Assembly: GCF_017571495.1 (NCBI RefSeq)
Contig: NZ_JAGETZ010000009.1
Coordinates: forward strand, 1-64,000
DNA: 64,000 nt
From: Hymenobacter negativus
GTDB lineage: Bacteria; Bacteroidota; Bacteroidia; Cytophagales; Hymenobacteraceae
Reading direction: 5' to 3'
Both the position numbers and the translations under genes were made by a program. Within the stretch, counting starts at the first letter, position 1. Each line of letters begins with the position of its first letter. Below, one piece after another: positions 1-8,892 of the stretch. The notes beneath the pieces are model-generated. The model saw only the letters and a program-made list of their open reading frames with translations, searched no databases and was not told where the DNA came from.

Positions 1-68
1 GCGCCCGGGCCACCCGCCCCCCCGAGGAGAAGGGGGAGGGGAACAGGCGTATCCAATCGGCTCATAAC

Positions 69-127
69 GAGAGGCCGCGTGGCGGAAGCAGCAACCATTG
101 GTTGCTGCTACCGCTACGCGGCTTCTC
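69..127. repeat. 59-bp imperfect palindrome (28-3-28)
   Basis: Two 28-base arms around a 3-base centre pair with only three mismatches. There is no T-run on either side as in a terminator, and the nearest gene on the right ends at 175, so it could still act as a 3' structure for that leftward gene. More likely it is one of the dispersed palindromic elements seen elsewhere in this window. The bases before it (1-68) are GC-rich and hold nothing recognisable. Confidence 0.7.
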
Positions 128-174
128 ACTGTTTGGGTACCGGTTACTACTAGTGGCTTGTCGCCTTGCGGCGG

Positions 175-462
175 CTATTCTGCCACCACTTTCACGCCTT
201 TCCAAAAGGCCACGCGGCCTTTGATTTGCTGGGCGGCGTCCTTCGGCTCGGGGTAGTACCAGGCAGCGTCCTTGTTCTTCTCGCCGTTCACGCTCAGGGA
301 ATAGTAGCTGGCGCGGCCTTTCCAGGGGCAGGTAGTTTGGGCAATGCTGTCCTCGAAAAACTCCTTTTTGATGGAGTCGGCAGGGAAATAGTGGTTGTTC
401 TCAACCACTACGGTGTCGTCGCTCTCGGCCACGACGGTGTTGTTCCAGATGGCTTTCATGGA
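175..462 (-). CDS. DUF427 domain protein
   Basis: A 95-residue protein made almost entirely of the DUF427 (Pfam NTP_transf_9) fold. It starts MKAIWNNTVVAES and carries the family hallmarks YFPADSIK, TTCPWKG, ASYYSL and DAAWYYP. Family members are small cytoplasmic beta-sandwich proteins of unknown biochemical role. The start was set at this internal ATG because the family begins here; a longer reading frame to 558 adds 32 residues unlike the family. It stands alone, with a divergent VWA gene beginning about 215 bases away. Family assignment is firm; function is unknown. Confidence 0.9.
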   Translation of the reverse strand, partial: SMKAIWNNTVVAESDDTVVVENNHYFPADSIKKEFFEDSIAQTTCPWKGRASYYSLSVNGEKNKDAAWYYPEPKDAAQQIKGRVAFWKGVKVVAE

Positions 463-678
463 TGGGGTTTGGGCTGGTAATCCTGATAAATCCGGGTCTT
501 GGATAGGAACCGCAAAGGCGCGAAGACGAATCAAGTCCCCAAGTTCGTGAGTCCCCAAGACCCTAATTGAACATTGCCAGCAAGGAGGTTGTTTTAAAAC
601 CCAACAACCGGCCGAAAGGTAGAAGCATCTGCCGCCCGGGAATTGTTAATTGCTAACCGATAACTGTTCACTGACTAT

Positions 679-1785
679 ATGGCCGTTGGCTTCCGCTTCC
701 GCGATTTTGTGCCCGAAGACCAGCCCGAGAAGGGCTTTGAGTCGCTGTTTAAACTATTTATGCAACTCGTTACCATTACCTCTGGTGATGTGGGCGAGGC
801 CCTGCAATGGCTCAATGAGCTGGACAAGCAGTATGGCCTCACCGACGACAACTACGGCATGGGCAACTTCATCGATGACCTGAAAAAGAAAGGCTACATC
901 GATGAAAACGAGCAGGAAAAGGGCGAATTCAAGATTACGCCCAAAACCGAGCAGGGCATTCGCAAATCAGCTCTGGAGGAGATTTTTGGCAAGCTGAAAA
1001 AAAGCAGCACCGGCAACCACCGCACGCCCCACACCGGCCAGGGCGACGAGCAAAGCACCGACCTGCGCGAATTCCGCTTCGGCGACTCGTTGGAGTCCAT
1101 CCAGATGACCGAGTCCATCCGCAACGCCCAGCTGAACCACGGCATGGAAAGCGGCGAGTTCATGCTGACGGAGGGCGACCTCGAAGTGCGCGAAAACGAG
1201 CACAAGTCGCAGACCAGCACCGTGCTGATGATTGACATCTCGCACTCCATGATTCTCTACGGCGAGGACCGCATCACGCCCGCCAAGAAGGTGGCCATGG
1301 CCCTGGCCGAGCTGGTGAAGCAGAAATACCCCAAGGATTTCCTCGACGTCATCGTGTTCGGCAACGACGCCTGGCAGATTGAAATCAAGGACTTGCCCTA
1401 CCTGCAAGTAGGCCCGTACCACACCAATACCGTGGCCGGCCTGGAGCTGGCCATGGACCTGCTGCGCAAGCGCAAAACGCCTAATAAGCAGATTTTCATG
1501 ATTACCGACGGCAAGCCCACCTGCCTGAAAGAGCCCGGCGGCTACTACAAAAACAGCTTCGGCCTCGACCGTAAAGTGGTGAATAAGACCCTGAACCTGG
1601 CCGCCGCCGCCCGCCGCGTTAAGATTCCCATCACCACGTTCATGATTACCTCTGACCCCTACTTGCAGAAGTTCGTGGAGGAATTTACCGAAGTGAACCA
1701 AGGCAAGGCCTACTATTCGGGCCTCAAGGGCCTGGGCCACTTGGTGTTCGAGGACTACAAGAAGAACCGCCGCAAGACGCTGTAA
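679..1785 (+). CDS. VWA domain protein, likely partner of a MoxR-type ATPase
   Basis: A 368-residue cytoplasmic protein. Residues 1-170 are helical and charged and match no domain I can name. Residues 180-350 form a von Willebrand factor A domain with a metal-ion-dependent adhesion site: D186-S188-S190 in MIDISHSM, a threonine near 249-251 and D277 in MITDGKP. Such proteins normally work with MoxR AAA+ ATPases as a chaperone or remodelling pair, and a MoxR gene lies at 6374 on the same strand. The two are separated here by three unrelated genes, so the partnership is inferred. It ends in a basic tail (KKNRRKTL). A strong hairpin follows the stop codon. Confidence 0.85.
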   Translation: MAVGFRFRDFVPEDQPEKGFESLFKLFMQLVTITSGDVGEALQWLNELDKQYGLTDDNYGMGNFIDDLKKKGYIDENEQEKGEFKITPKTEQGIRKSALEEIFGKLKKSSTGNHRTPHTGQGDEQSTDLREFRFGDSLESIQMTESIRNAQLNHGMESGEFMLTEGDLEVRENEHKSQTSTVLMIDISHSMILYGEDRITPAKKVAMALAELVKQKYPKDFLDVIVFGNDAWQIEIKDLPYLQVGPYHTNTVAGLELAMDLLRKRKTPNKQIFMITDGKPTCLKEPGGYYKNSFGLDRKVVNKTLNLAAAARRVKIPITTFMITSDPYLQKFVEEFTEVNQGKAYYSGLKGLGHLVFEDYKKNRRKTL

Positions 1786-1803
1786 TCCAGGTTTCATGCC
1801 AAC

Positions 1804-1847
1804 GCATAAGTGCCGCTGTAGCGACTGAGCTACAGCGGCACTTATGC
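1804..1847. terminator. 19-bp stem hairpin between convergent genes
   Basis: A perfect 19-base stem with a 6-base loop lies between the converging VWA and subtilase genes. It can serve as a bidirectional transcription end. Flanking T-runs are weak, so termination is inferred from position and stem strength. Confidence 0.7.
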
Positions 1848-1870
1848 ATTCGGGATATTGGCTCAGTCGG

Positions 1871-3511
1871 TTATTTGCTGCAGTGGGCAGTTGCCGCCGG
1901 AACCGGTACGGCGCTGGCCAGCCGCACCGCTTCATACATATTGACGATGCCGCCTGTGCGCGAGAGGGTGGCGAAATCGACCAGCGTTTTGGTGCCGGGC
2001 CTGCGTACCTGCGTGTGAACGGGCGTGGCCGACGCCAGAATGATGCGCTTGAGGTCGGCGGGGGTGAGGTGCGGGAAATTAACTTTGAGCACAGCCGCGA
2101 TGCCCGCCACCACGGGGCAAGCCATGCTGGTGCCGCTGCCGGGGTGGTACTGGTTGTTGGGGTAGGTCGATACAATGTCTACGCCGGGCGCGAATACGTC
2201 CACCAGCTGCTGGCCGTAGTTGGAGAAAGTAGCCACAAGGTGCTCGTCGTTGGTACGGGCGCTGGCCCCCACCGTAATCAGGTTGGGAATGGTTTGGCCG
2301 TTGAGGAAGCGGCCCGTGGGGTATTGGGTGGTGGTATCGGTGTTGAGGTGGTCGTTGCCAGCGGCGTGCACCAGGAGCACCCCTTTGGCATTGGCGTAGC
2401 GCATGGCCTCGTCCACCACAGTTTTTTCGGGCGAGAAGTATTTGCCGAAGCTCATGCTGACGATGCTCGCGCCGTTGTCGACGGCGTAGCGAATGGCGTT
2501 GGCCACGTCCTTGTCGCGCTCGTCGCCGTTGGGGATGGCCCGTACGCTTAGGATGCGCACCTGCTCAGCGATGCCGCGCACGCCGAGGTTGTTGGCCCGG
2601 TCGGCCGCGATGATGCCCGCGCAATGCGTGCCGTGTTCGACGCCGTGGTCGCGCGGGTCGGCTTCCACGTTGGGGTTGCCGTAGTGGCGTTCGGCGAGGT
2701 CGGTGGGGTGCTCGCCCACCAGCGGCTGCGGGTCGTAGGCCAGGTTGTAGTCGTAGTCGAGCACCCGTTTCAGCTTGGCGTGGTAGCGGCCGTACTGGTT
2801 GGTGAGCGAGTCGAGGTTGGCGAATTTGCCGCGCACGGCTTGGTAGTACCGGGCGGCCAGCCGCGGCAGCGCCGTGTCGGGTGCAGTAGGCGGCTGGCGC
2901 AGCCGGCCCGAATCGACCACGGCCACGCCGTACACCTGGCGCAGGGTGGCCACGTTGGCTAGGTCTTTGGCCAGCTCCTGCGCGTCATCCTGATAATTGG
3001 CCTCGGCGGCTGCCCGCTTGGTGGTGTAGGCCCGCTTCGCCTGCTCGTAGAGGCGGAACTCAGCTTTTTTGCCGGGCGGCACCGTGGCCAGAGTCTGGTG
3101 CTCGTACAGCGGCTTGAGGCGGGCGTAGAGGCGGGTTTCCTCTTTCTGGTTGAAGAAGATGTTGCGGCCGTCGGCCCCGCCGGTGAAATTCCAGCCGTAC
3201 ACGTCGTCGGCGTAGCCGTTGCGGTCGTCGTCTCGGCCGTTGGCGGGCACCTCGCGGGGATTGTGCCACAGCACGTGGCGGAGGTCAACGTGCGCCGTAT
3301 CGATGCCGCCATCAATCACCGCCACAACGATGGGGCGGGCCGCGGGCCGCGCCGGCAGGGAGCGCAGCAGCTCATAGGCCCGGTCGGTGCTGATGCCCAT
3401 GGTCTGGTCGGCGGTCGGGTCGAGGTGGTGCCACTGGGCAAGGGGGGCCTGGGCGTGGCCGGCAAAGTGCAGCAGCCAAAGAACTAGGAAAAGTGGGTAG
3501 GGGCGAAGCAT
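1871..3511 (-). CDS. Secreted S8 (subtilisin-like) serine protease
   Basis: A 546-residue subtilase. A signal peptide (about residues 1-20, ending FAGHAQA) sends it across the inner membrane. The catalytic triad is intact: D67 in AVIDGGID, H293 in EHGTHCAG and S462 in GTSMACP, with oxyanion N386 in AAGND. Between Asp and His there is a long insertion (about residues 110-285), rich in charged helical sequence, a feature I associate with Bacteroidota secreted subtilases. No type IX C-terminal sorting domain is visible, so it may remain in the periplasm or be a lipid-free outer surface enzyme. Convergent with the VWA gene; probably monocistronic. Confidence 0.93.
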   Translation of the reverse strand: MLRPYPLFLVLWLLHFAGHAQAPLAQWHHLDPTADQTMGISTDRAYELLRSLPARPAARPIVVAVIDGGIDTAHVDLRHVLWHNPREVPANGRDDDRNGYADDVYGWNFTGGADGRNIFFNQKEETRLYARLKPLYEHQTLATVPPGKKAEFRLYEQAKRAYTTKRAAAEANYQDDAQELAKDLANVATLRQVYGVAVVDSGRLRQPPTAPDTALPRLAARYYQAVRGKFANLDSLTNQYGRYHAKLKRVLDYDYNLAYDPQPLVGEHPTDLAERHYGNPNVEADPRDHGVEHGTHCAGIIAADRANNLGVRGIAEQVRILSVRAIPNGDERDKDVANAIRYAVDNGASIVSMSFGKYFSPEKTVVDEAMRYANAKGVLLVHAAGNDHLNTDTTTQYPTGRFLNGQTIPNLITVGASARTNDEHLVATFSNYGQQLVDVFAPGVDIVSTYPNNQYHPGSGTSMACPVVAGIAAVLKVNFPHLTPADLKRIILASATPVHTQVRRPGTKTLVDFATLSRTGGIVNMYEAVRLASAVPVPAATAHCSK

Positions 3512-3780
3512 AAACGGGAAAAGAGGAAGCGTGATGGGTGCTGCAAAGCACGGCCGCAGGTCCTACCGAGGGTTTCGCAGATGTTGCAAAGAGTTGCTGA
3601 TTTGTGTCCTACACCTGGGTTTTACCCAAAAATTACCTGCATAAAGCTGTTACACGCGCAACAGGTAGCTGAAAAGCACTGGGACGCCAATGCCACTGAC
3701 GCGCCTATGCTTGACAGATTGGAGTAATTATTGACAAGCCAGCAAAGCCTTTGCGCTGGTTGCTTATTATTCCCTGTCTT

Positions 3781-5262
3781 ATGAAGTACCTCTTCCTAAC
3801 CCTGTTGCTATGCGGCTGTGCCAGTGTACGTCCGCAACCTGTGGGACTCGCGCCTGTCGCAACGCAACCTTCTACCGTGCTACTACTCGGCAGTATGGCC
3901 AATGCCGCGCCGGGAGATACGGTGTGTTTATCCTACAATCCCCAACCTAGTAGGTCCTCGCTCATAGGAATAAAAGCTCCAGTAGATGCAACAGGCGCAT
4001 TTAAGCTGGAGTTGAAAGGCCTGACTGGTCCGATTGATGCTCAATTGAACTGCAAACAAAAATGCAGTTGGTTCCAAACGGTGTTCCTCACGCCGGGCGA
4101 TTCGCTGACTGTCCGTTTTGACCGTCAGCAGTTCCTCGAAACTATCCGTTTCACGGGCCGCGGGGCTTATGCCAACACCTACCTCACACGAGCCCAGCGG
4201 CAATTTGACTATGCTGCCCCTGGCACCTATCCGGAAGAACAATTTAAAAGCCTGCCGCCGACGGAGTACCGACAGCGGGTTGATGCCCGGCTGCAGCAGC
4301 AGCTCGACACCCTGGCCGCTTATCACGCCCGCCAGCCATTGCCTGAGGCGTTGCTGCACTCACGTCGGCAGGTATTGGCCGTGCGCCACGCCACTTCGCT
4401 GCTGCGCTACGTCACCGTCCAAAAAATTAAGACCCAACGGGAGCCCCAGCTGCCGGCTGATTACTACGATTTCCTAACCCAGCTGCCTCTGCGCGAATAC
4501 TACCTGCCTAACGTCGCAATGTCGTTGTATGACCCGTTGGCACACTTCCTTGTTGGCTACAGGGAAGCTCGCCTGCTGCCACCCGGCGGTCAGCTTGCCA
4601 CGGTGCCCGGCACCGCCGAGCGCCTCTACGCCCAGGCCACGGCGGATTTTGGTGATACGCCGGCTCGTGATTATGTGATGAGCATGTTGCTGAGCAGCGA
4701 GTTGAGCAGCCACGCCACCACCAGCTTGGCCGCAGTACAGGCCATCCTGCCCACGTTTCGGGCCCGCACCCGGGACTCGCTTTCGGTACGTGAGGTACAG
4801 GCAGCCCTGCGGGCCAATACCCCGCTGCAACCCGGCAACCTGGCTCCGGAGTTTAGGCTAACAAGTGCCGAGGGCAAAGCAGTCGCATTAAAGGATTTGC
4901 GCGGCAAAGTGGTGTACATTGATTTCTGGTACAGCAGCTGCAAGCCCTGCCTGGCCGAAGCCCCTGCCGCGCAGGAGTTAAAAAAGAAATTCCTCGGCCA
5001 GGATGTGGTGTTCCTGTACATCTCCATCGACCAAGGGCCGGCTTTGTGGCACCGTACCATCGCCAAATACGCGCTCGACAGCCCCAACAGCGTGCATTTG
5101 CAAGACCCGGAAGGCTGGCTTGCCGCCCGGCCATTTCACGTCAGCGGCTACCCCAGCTATTGGATTATTGGGCGCGACGGACGCATCCGGCAGGGTGCGG
5201 CGCCACGCCCATCGGCCGGGCCAACGACAGTGGCCGCACTAGAACAGGCGCTGGCCAAATAA
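3781..5262 (+). CDS. TlpA-like thioredoxin-fold lipoprotein
   Basis: A 493-residue protein starting MKYLFLTLLLCGCASV, a lipoprotein signal with the acylated cysteine near residue 13. The N-terminal 330 residues are an uncharacterised helical and beta region like that preceding many Bacteroidota TlpA/ResA proteins. The C-terminal 150 residues are an AhpC/TSA-type thioredoxin fold with the redox motif SSCKPC (cysteines near 387 and 390) and a cis-proline-like YPSY. It should act as a periplasmic thiol-disulfide reductase or oxidase, substrate unknown. The start was placed at the second ATG because the lipobox follows directly. Its end is 23 bases from the convergent rhomboid gene. Confidence 0.88.
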   Translation: MKYLFLTLLLCGCASVRPQPVGLAPVATQPSTVLLLGSMANAAPGDTVCLSYNPQPSRSSLIGIKAPVDATGAFKLELKGLTGPIDAQLNCKQKCSWFQTVFLTPGDSLTVRFDRQQFLETIRFTGRGAYANTYLTRAQRQFDYAAPGTYPEEQFKSLPPTEYRQRVDARLQQQLDTLAAYHARQPLPEALLHSRRQVLAVRHATSLLRYVTVQKIKTQREPQLPADYYDFLTQLPLREYYLPNVAMSLYDPLAHFLVGYREARLLPPGGQLATVPGTAERLYAQATADFGDTPARDYVMSMLLSSELSSHATTSLAAVQAILPTFRARTRDSLSVREVQAALRANTPLQPGNLAPEFRLTSAEGKAVALKDLRGKVVYIDFWYSSCKPCLAEAPAAQELKKKFLGQDVVFLYISIDQGPALWHRTIAKYALDSPNSVHLQDPEGWLAARPFHVSGYPSYWIIGRDGRIRQGAAPRPSAGPTTVAALEQALAK

Positions 5263-5285
5263 ACACTGTTTTTGTAGTCAACTTC

Positions 5286-6110
5286 CTAGCGTGACAGCTT
5301 TTCCAGTTCCTTTTTCTCGCGGGCGCTGAGACTGTCCAGGCCTTTGCGGCTGATTTTGTCCAGTAGCTCATCCAGGTCGGCTTCCTGCTGGCGCTTTTGG
5401 GCCTGGTACCGGTCGTCCAGGGTCTGGTAGTCGGGCGAGGAGAAGAAGTTGCCGCGCAGCAGACCTTCGGGCTTTTTAATGAGCAGGTAGGCAAATGCCA
5501 CCGTCGGTACCAGGATGGCCGCAATGACTAGGTAGTTGATTTTTAGCAGCTCCGGCCGCATAATGATGACGGTAAGCAGGCCCATTAGCCCGCCACCCAG
5601 GTGAGCATCGTGCCCAATGTTGTCGCGCCGCGTGGTGATGCCGTAGGCGCAGTACACCACATACAACATCCCGTACAGCCAGCCCGGCACGTACAGTCCT
5701 GGCCAGCCGACTTCCATGCCGGGAAACAGCGCGAGTCCCGCAAACACCAGCCCGCTGATGGCTCCGGAAGCTCCCACGGCGGTGTAATCATCCTCGTTCC
5801 AGTGCAGCGCCAACGACACCAGGCTGCCCCCAATCAGGCTGGCCAGGTAGATGATGAAGTAGTTGCCGAAGCCCACCATCATTTCGACGCCGCTGCTGAA
5901 GTAGTAGAACGTGAGGAAGTTGAGCAACAGATGCACCCAGCCGGTGTGGAGCAGGCCCGAGGTCAGCAGCCGGTAGTATTGGCGGCCGTAGCGGATGTCC
6001 TTTATCCGGAAGGCATACTGGTTGAAGTATTCCGGGCTTTTAAACCCTTTGTAGGAAACCAGAAACGTAGCCACCAGAATAAGCAGGCCGATAATACCGA
6101 ATTCAGTCAT
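5286..6110 (-). CDS. Rhomboid family intramembrane serine protease
   Basis: A 274-residue polytopic membrane protein. The rhomboid signature is complete: HTGWVHLLLN (H60 and N64), catalytic S115 in GASGAISG, and catalytic H170 in DAHLGGGLMG. Six hydrophobic segments occupy residues 1-220; residues 225-274 form a charged, probably coiled, cytoplasmic tail containing DLDELLDKISRKGL. Rhomboids cleave transmembrane helices of substrate proteins within the bilayer; the substrate here is unknown. The start at 6110 is chosen because the first membrane segment begins at once; reading further upstream gives a composition unlike a protein. Divergent from the MoxR gene. Confidence 0.92.
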   Translation of the reverse strand: MTEFGIIGLLILVATFLVSYKGFKSPEYFNQYAFRIKDIRYGRQYYRLLTSGLLHTGWVHLLLNFLTFYYFSSGVEMMVGFGNYFIIYLASLIGGSLVSLALHWNEDDYTAVGASGAISGLVFAGLALFPGMEVGWPGLYVPGWLYGMLYVVYCAYGITTRRDNIGHDAHLGGGLMGLLTVIIMRPELLKINYLVIAAILVPTVAFAYLLIKKPEGLLRGNFFSSPDYQTLDDRYQAQKRQQEADLDELLDKISRKGLDSLSAREKKELEKLSR

Positions 6111-6373
6111 GGAAGCAGCGGCCGACGCCAAGCGTGCCGAAAAGGGGGAGGGAGAGGTGCTGGCAGCGGGCCAAATTGGCCGGCTATTATTGAGCCACGA
6201 AAGGTAAAACAGGTTCAGCTTTTTCCAAGGCCAACTACTTGGCAACGCCGCACAAAAGACTGTTGGCCGCTGAGGACCCGGGCAGCGCTGACCGCAGCTG
6301 TTGCCGGCCTGAACCTCGGGCCCCCTTTCGCGGTTAAAGACCCTGGGAAGACAGTTTCCCGCCAACGCCCCTT

Positions 6374-7897
6374 ATGAAGCACGAAACCATCCGCACCCTG
6401 GGCCAGCTTCGCGCCAGTGGTTATACTTCCCGTACCGTGAAAGCTGAGCTGCGGGACAACCTGATTCAAAAGCTCAAAAACAAAGAAGACGTTTTCCCCG
6501 GCATCTTCGGCTACGACGAAACCGTCATTCCCGAGCTGCAGCGCGCCATTCTGGCCGGGCACCACATCAACCTGCTGGGCCTGCGCGGCCAAGCCAAAAC
6601 CCGTATTGCGCGCTTGCTGGTGAGCCTGCTCGACGAGTACACGCCCGTGGTGGCCGGCTCCGAGCTGAACGACGACCCGCTCCAGCCGCTGTCGGTGTTC
6701 GCCAAAAACCTGATTGATGAGAAGGGCGACGACACGCCCGTGGCCTGGCTGCACCGCGACGAGCGCTACACCGAGAAGCTGGCCACGCCCGACGTATCGG
6801 TAGCCGACCTCATCGGCGACGCCGACCCCATCAAGGCCGCCACGCTCAAGCTGCCGTATTCCGACGAGCGGGTGATTCACTTCGGCCTGATTCCGCGCGC
6901 CCACCGCGGCATTTTCGTGATTAACGAATTGCCCGACTTGCAGGCCCGCATCCAGGTGTCGCTTTTCAACATCTTGCAGGAAGGCGACATCCAGATTCGC
7001 GGCTTCAAGGTGCGCCTGCCGCTCGATATCCAGTTCGTATTCACGGCCAACCCCGAGGACTACACCAACCGCGGCAGCATCGTAACGCCGCTCAAGGACC
7101 GGATTGACGCCCAGATTATCACGCACTACCCCAAGTCCATCGAAATCGGCAAGCGCATCACCAAGCAGGAGGCCCGCATCAAGGACGAGCAGCGCGGCAT
7201 GGTGACGAGCAACGAAATCATCCACGACCTCGTGGAGCAGGTGGCTGTGGAAGCCCGCGGCTCCGAGTTCGTAGATGCCAAGTCGGGCGTGTCGGCCCGC
7301 CTCACCATCTCGGCCTACGAGCAGGTGATTGCGGGTGCCGAGCGCCGGGCGCTGCTGAACGGCGAAAGCAACACCTACGTGCGCCTGGGCGACTTTATTT
7401 CGGCCGTACCTGCCGTGACGGGCAAGGTGGAGCTGGTGTACGAGGGTGAGCAGGAGGGTGCGGGCATCGTGGCCGAGAAGCTGATGGGCAAGGCCATCCG
7501 CACGCTGTTCCTGAACTATTTCCCCGACCCCGACAAGAGCAAGAAGCTCAAAAACCGCCCCTCGCCCTACAAAACCATTCAGGAGTGGTTCGGCAACGGC
7601 AACACGCTGGACTTGCTGCACGACGCCGACACGGCCGCCTACCGCAAAGCCCTGGACGACGTGCCTGGCTTGCGCGACATTGTGAACGAGCTGCACCCCA
7701 ACGAGACGCCCGAGCACACTTATTTCCTGATGGAGTTCCTGCTCCACGGCCTGGCCGAGCACAGCCTGATTTCGCGCAACCGCCTCACGGCCGGCGCCCA
7801 GTTCAAGGACTTGCTTTCCTCGATGTTCACCATGCCCAGCTTCGGCGAGGATGAGGACGACGAGGACGAAGAAGAGAAGCCGCGCCGCCGCCGTTAA
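6374..7897 (+). CDS. MoxR-type AAA+ ATPase
   Basis: A 507-residue AAA+ protein of the MoxR / magnesium-chelatase-like group. Walker A is GLRGQAKTR (about 69-77), Walker B FVINEL (181-186), sensor 1 TAN (224-226), and an arginine-finger region follows near KDRIDAQ. The lower domain and an accessory helical region fill residues 250-480. The tail is strongly acidic (EDEDDEDEEE) and then basic (PRRRR). Family members work with VWA-domain proteins in remodelling or metal insertion; the VWA protein at 679 is the likely partner. The last 190 bases recur, damaged, at 9718-9909. A bidirectional hairpin follows the stop. Confidence 0.9.
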   Translation: MKHETIRTLGQLRASGYTSRTVKAELRDNLIQKLKNKEDVFPGIFGYDETVIPELQRAILAGHHINLLGLRGQAKTRIARLLVSLLDEYTPVVAGSELNDDPLQPLSVFAKNLIDEKGDDTPVAWLHRDERYTEKLATPDVSVADLIGDADPIKAATLKLPYSDERVIHFGLIPRAHRGIFVINELPDLQARIQVSLFNILQEGDIQIRGFKVRLPLDIQFVFTANPEDYTNRGSIVTPLKDRIDAQIITHYPKSIEIGKRITKQEARIKDEQRGMVTSNEIIHDLVEQVAVEARGSEFVDAKSGVSARLTISAYEQVIAGAERRALLNGESNTYVRLGDFISAVPAVTGKVELVYEGEQEGAGIVAEKLMGKAIRTLFLNYFPDPDKSKKLKNRPSPYKTIQEWFGNGNTLDLLHDADTAAYRKALDDVPGLRDIVNELHPNETPEHTYFLMEFLLHGLAEHSLISRNRLTAGAQFKDLLSSMFTMPSFGEDEDDEDEEEKPRRRR

Positions 7898-7916
7898 TTG
7901 AAAAGATGAATGACGC

Positions 7917-7954
7917 AAAACGCCCCGCATACCGAAAGGTGTGCGGGGCGTTTT
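7917..7954. terminator. Bidirectional terminator
   Basis: A 13-base stem (AAAACGCCCCGCA and complement), extended by a further 3 pairs, is flanked by A- and T-runs. It lies between the MoxR gene and the convergent short-chain dehydrogenase, so it can end transcription from both sides. Confidence 0.88.
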
Positions 7955-7974
7955 GCTGAAAACATCGATTTGGT

Positions 7975-8709
7975 CTACCAGGGGCTTTCGGAGTGGCCAG
8001 CCGTAATTTCCTTACTGAAGTACTTGCCGGTGGGGCCGTCCGCCCCAAGGGTGGCGTACTGCGCGACAAAGCGGGCCGCCTCCGCTACCGAACCGCCCAG
8101 GTGCCCCGTAAAATCGGTGGCCGTTTGGCCTGGGTCTACAGCATTGACTTTGAAGCCTTTTTCCCGAAGCTCGTGCGCCAGGAAAACAGTATAGGCGTTG
8201 AGCGCCGTCTTGGATGGGCCGTAAGAAGCGAGCTTATAGGCTGCGTGTACCCAGGTGGGGTCGCTTTGCAGCGTGAGGGAAGCCAGGCCCGAGGTGATGT
8301 TGATAATCACGGGTACCTCGGCTTTCCCGAGCAGCCCTAGGAAGGCTTGCGTCACGTCGATGACGCCGAAGAGGTTGGTGTTAAATACTTCCCGGATTTG
8401 GTCGGTGCTGGTGTTGGCGGCATGTTGCGGCATCGTGCCCAGGACGCCGGCGTTATTAATCAAGACGTCCAGCGACTGGGTTTTTTGGCTGATGCCCTTT
8501 TCGGCGGCCTGAATGGATGCCTTATCGCAGACATCGAGCTGAATGGCTTCAACGTGCGTGATGCCAGCTTCCGCCAACTGGGCTACCGCCTGCTGCCCTT
8601 TGGCCAAGTCCCGGCAGCCTAAGTAGATATAATAGCCTTGTTGCGCCAATTGCCGGGCAGTTTCCAGGCCGATGCTTTTATTGGCCCCGGTGATGAGAGC
8701 GTTTTTCAT
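7975..8709 (-). CDS. Short-chain dehydrogenase/reductase (SDR)
   Basis: A 244-residue classical SDR. It has the nucleotide-binding TGANKSIG (residues 7-14), the structural NNAG (85-88), and the catalytic S140, Y163 and K167 (YGPSK). The acidic or basic residue after the second strand (GCRD) is consistent with NADP preference. These enzymes oxidise or reduce alcohols, sugars or carbonyls in the cytoplasm; the substrate cannot be read from the sequence. A Crp-type regulator lies 183 bases upstream on the same strand and may control it. Confidence 0.92.
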   Translation of the reverse strand: MKNALITGANKSIGLETARQLAQQGYYIYLGCRDLAKGQQAVAQLAEAGITHVEAIQLDVCDKASIQAAEKGISQKTQSLDVLINNAGVLGTMPQHAANTSTDQIREVFNTNLFGVIDVTQAFLGLLGKAEVPVIINITSGLASLTLQSDPTWVHAAYKLASYGPSKTALNAYTVFLAHELREKGFKVNAVDPGQTATDFTGHLGGSVAEAARFVAQYATLGADGPTGKYFSKEITAGHSESPW

Positions 8710-8892
8710 GCGTTGTGCTAATGAGTTAAGTACAGCGCAAAGGTCCCGTTGCCGATTGATGGCCTACTTACCTTTGGGTAAATACGCAGCCGGTGCTTCT
8801 ATCTATTTCGGGCCGGGCAAGGGGCTCGCATCCGTTGGAAAACTTCCCACGCCAATGCCCACCGCGGCGGCGAGGACTCCTCAACGAGCAGG

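Noticed and set aside
967..2175. A 402-codon frame across the VWA and subtilase ends
   Set aside because: It spans two real genes and a terminator in an unrelated frame.
6215..7930. A 571-codon open frame antisense to the MoxR gene
   Set aside because: Codon usage and composition are those of a GC-rich shadow of the real gene on the other strand; no domain is visible.
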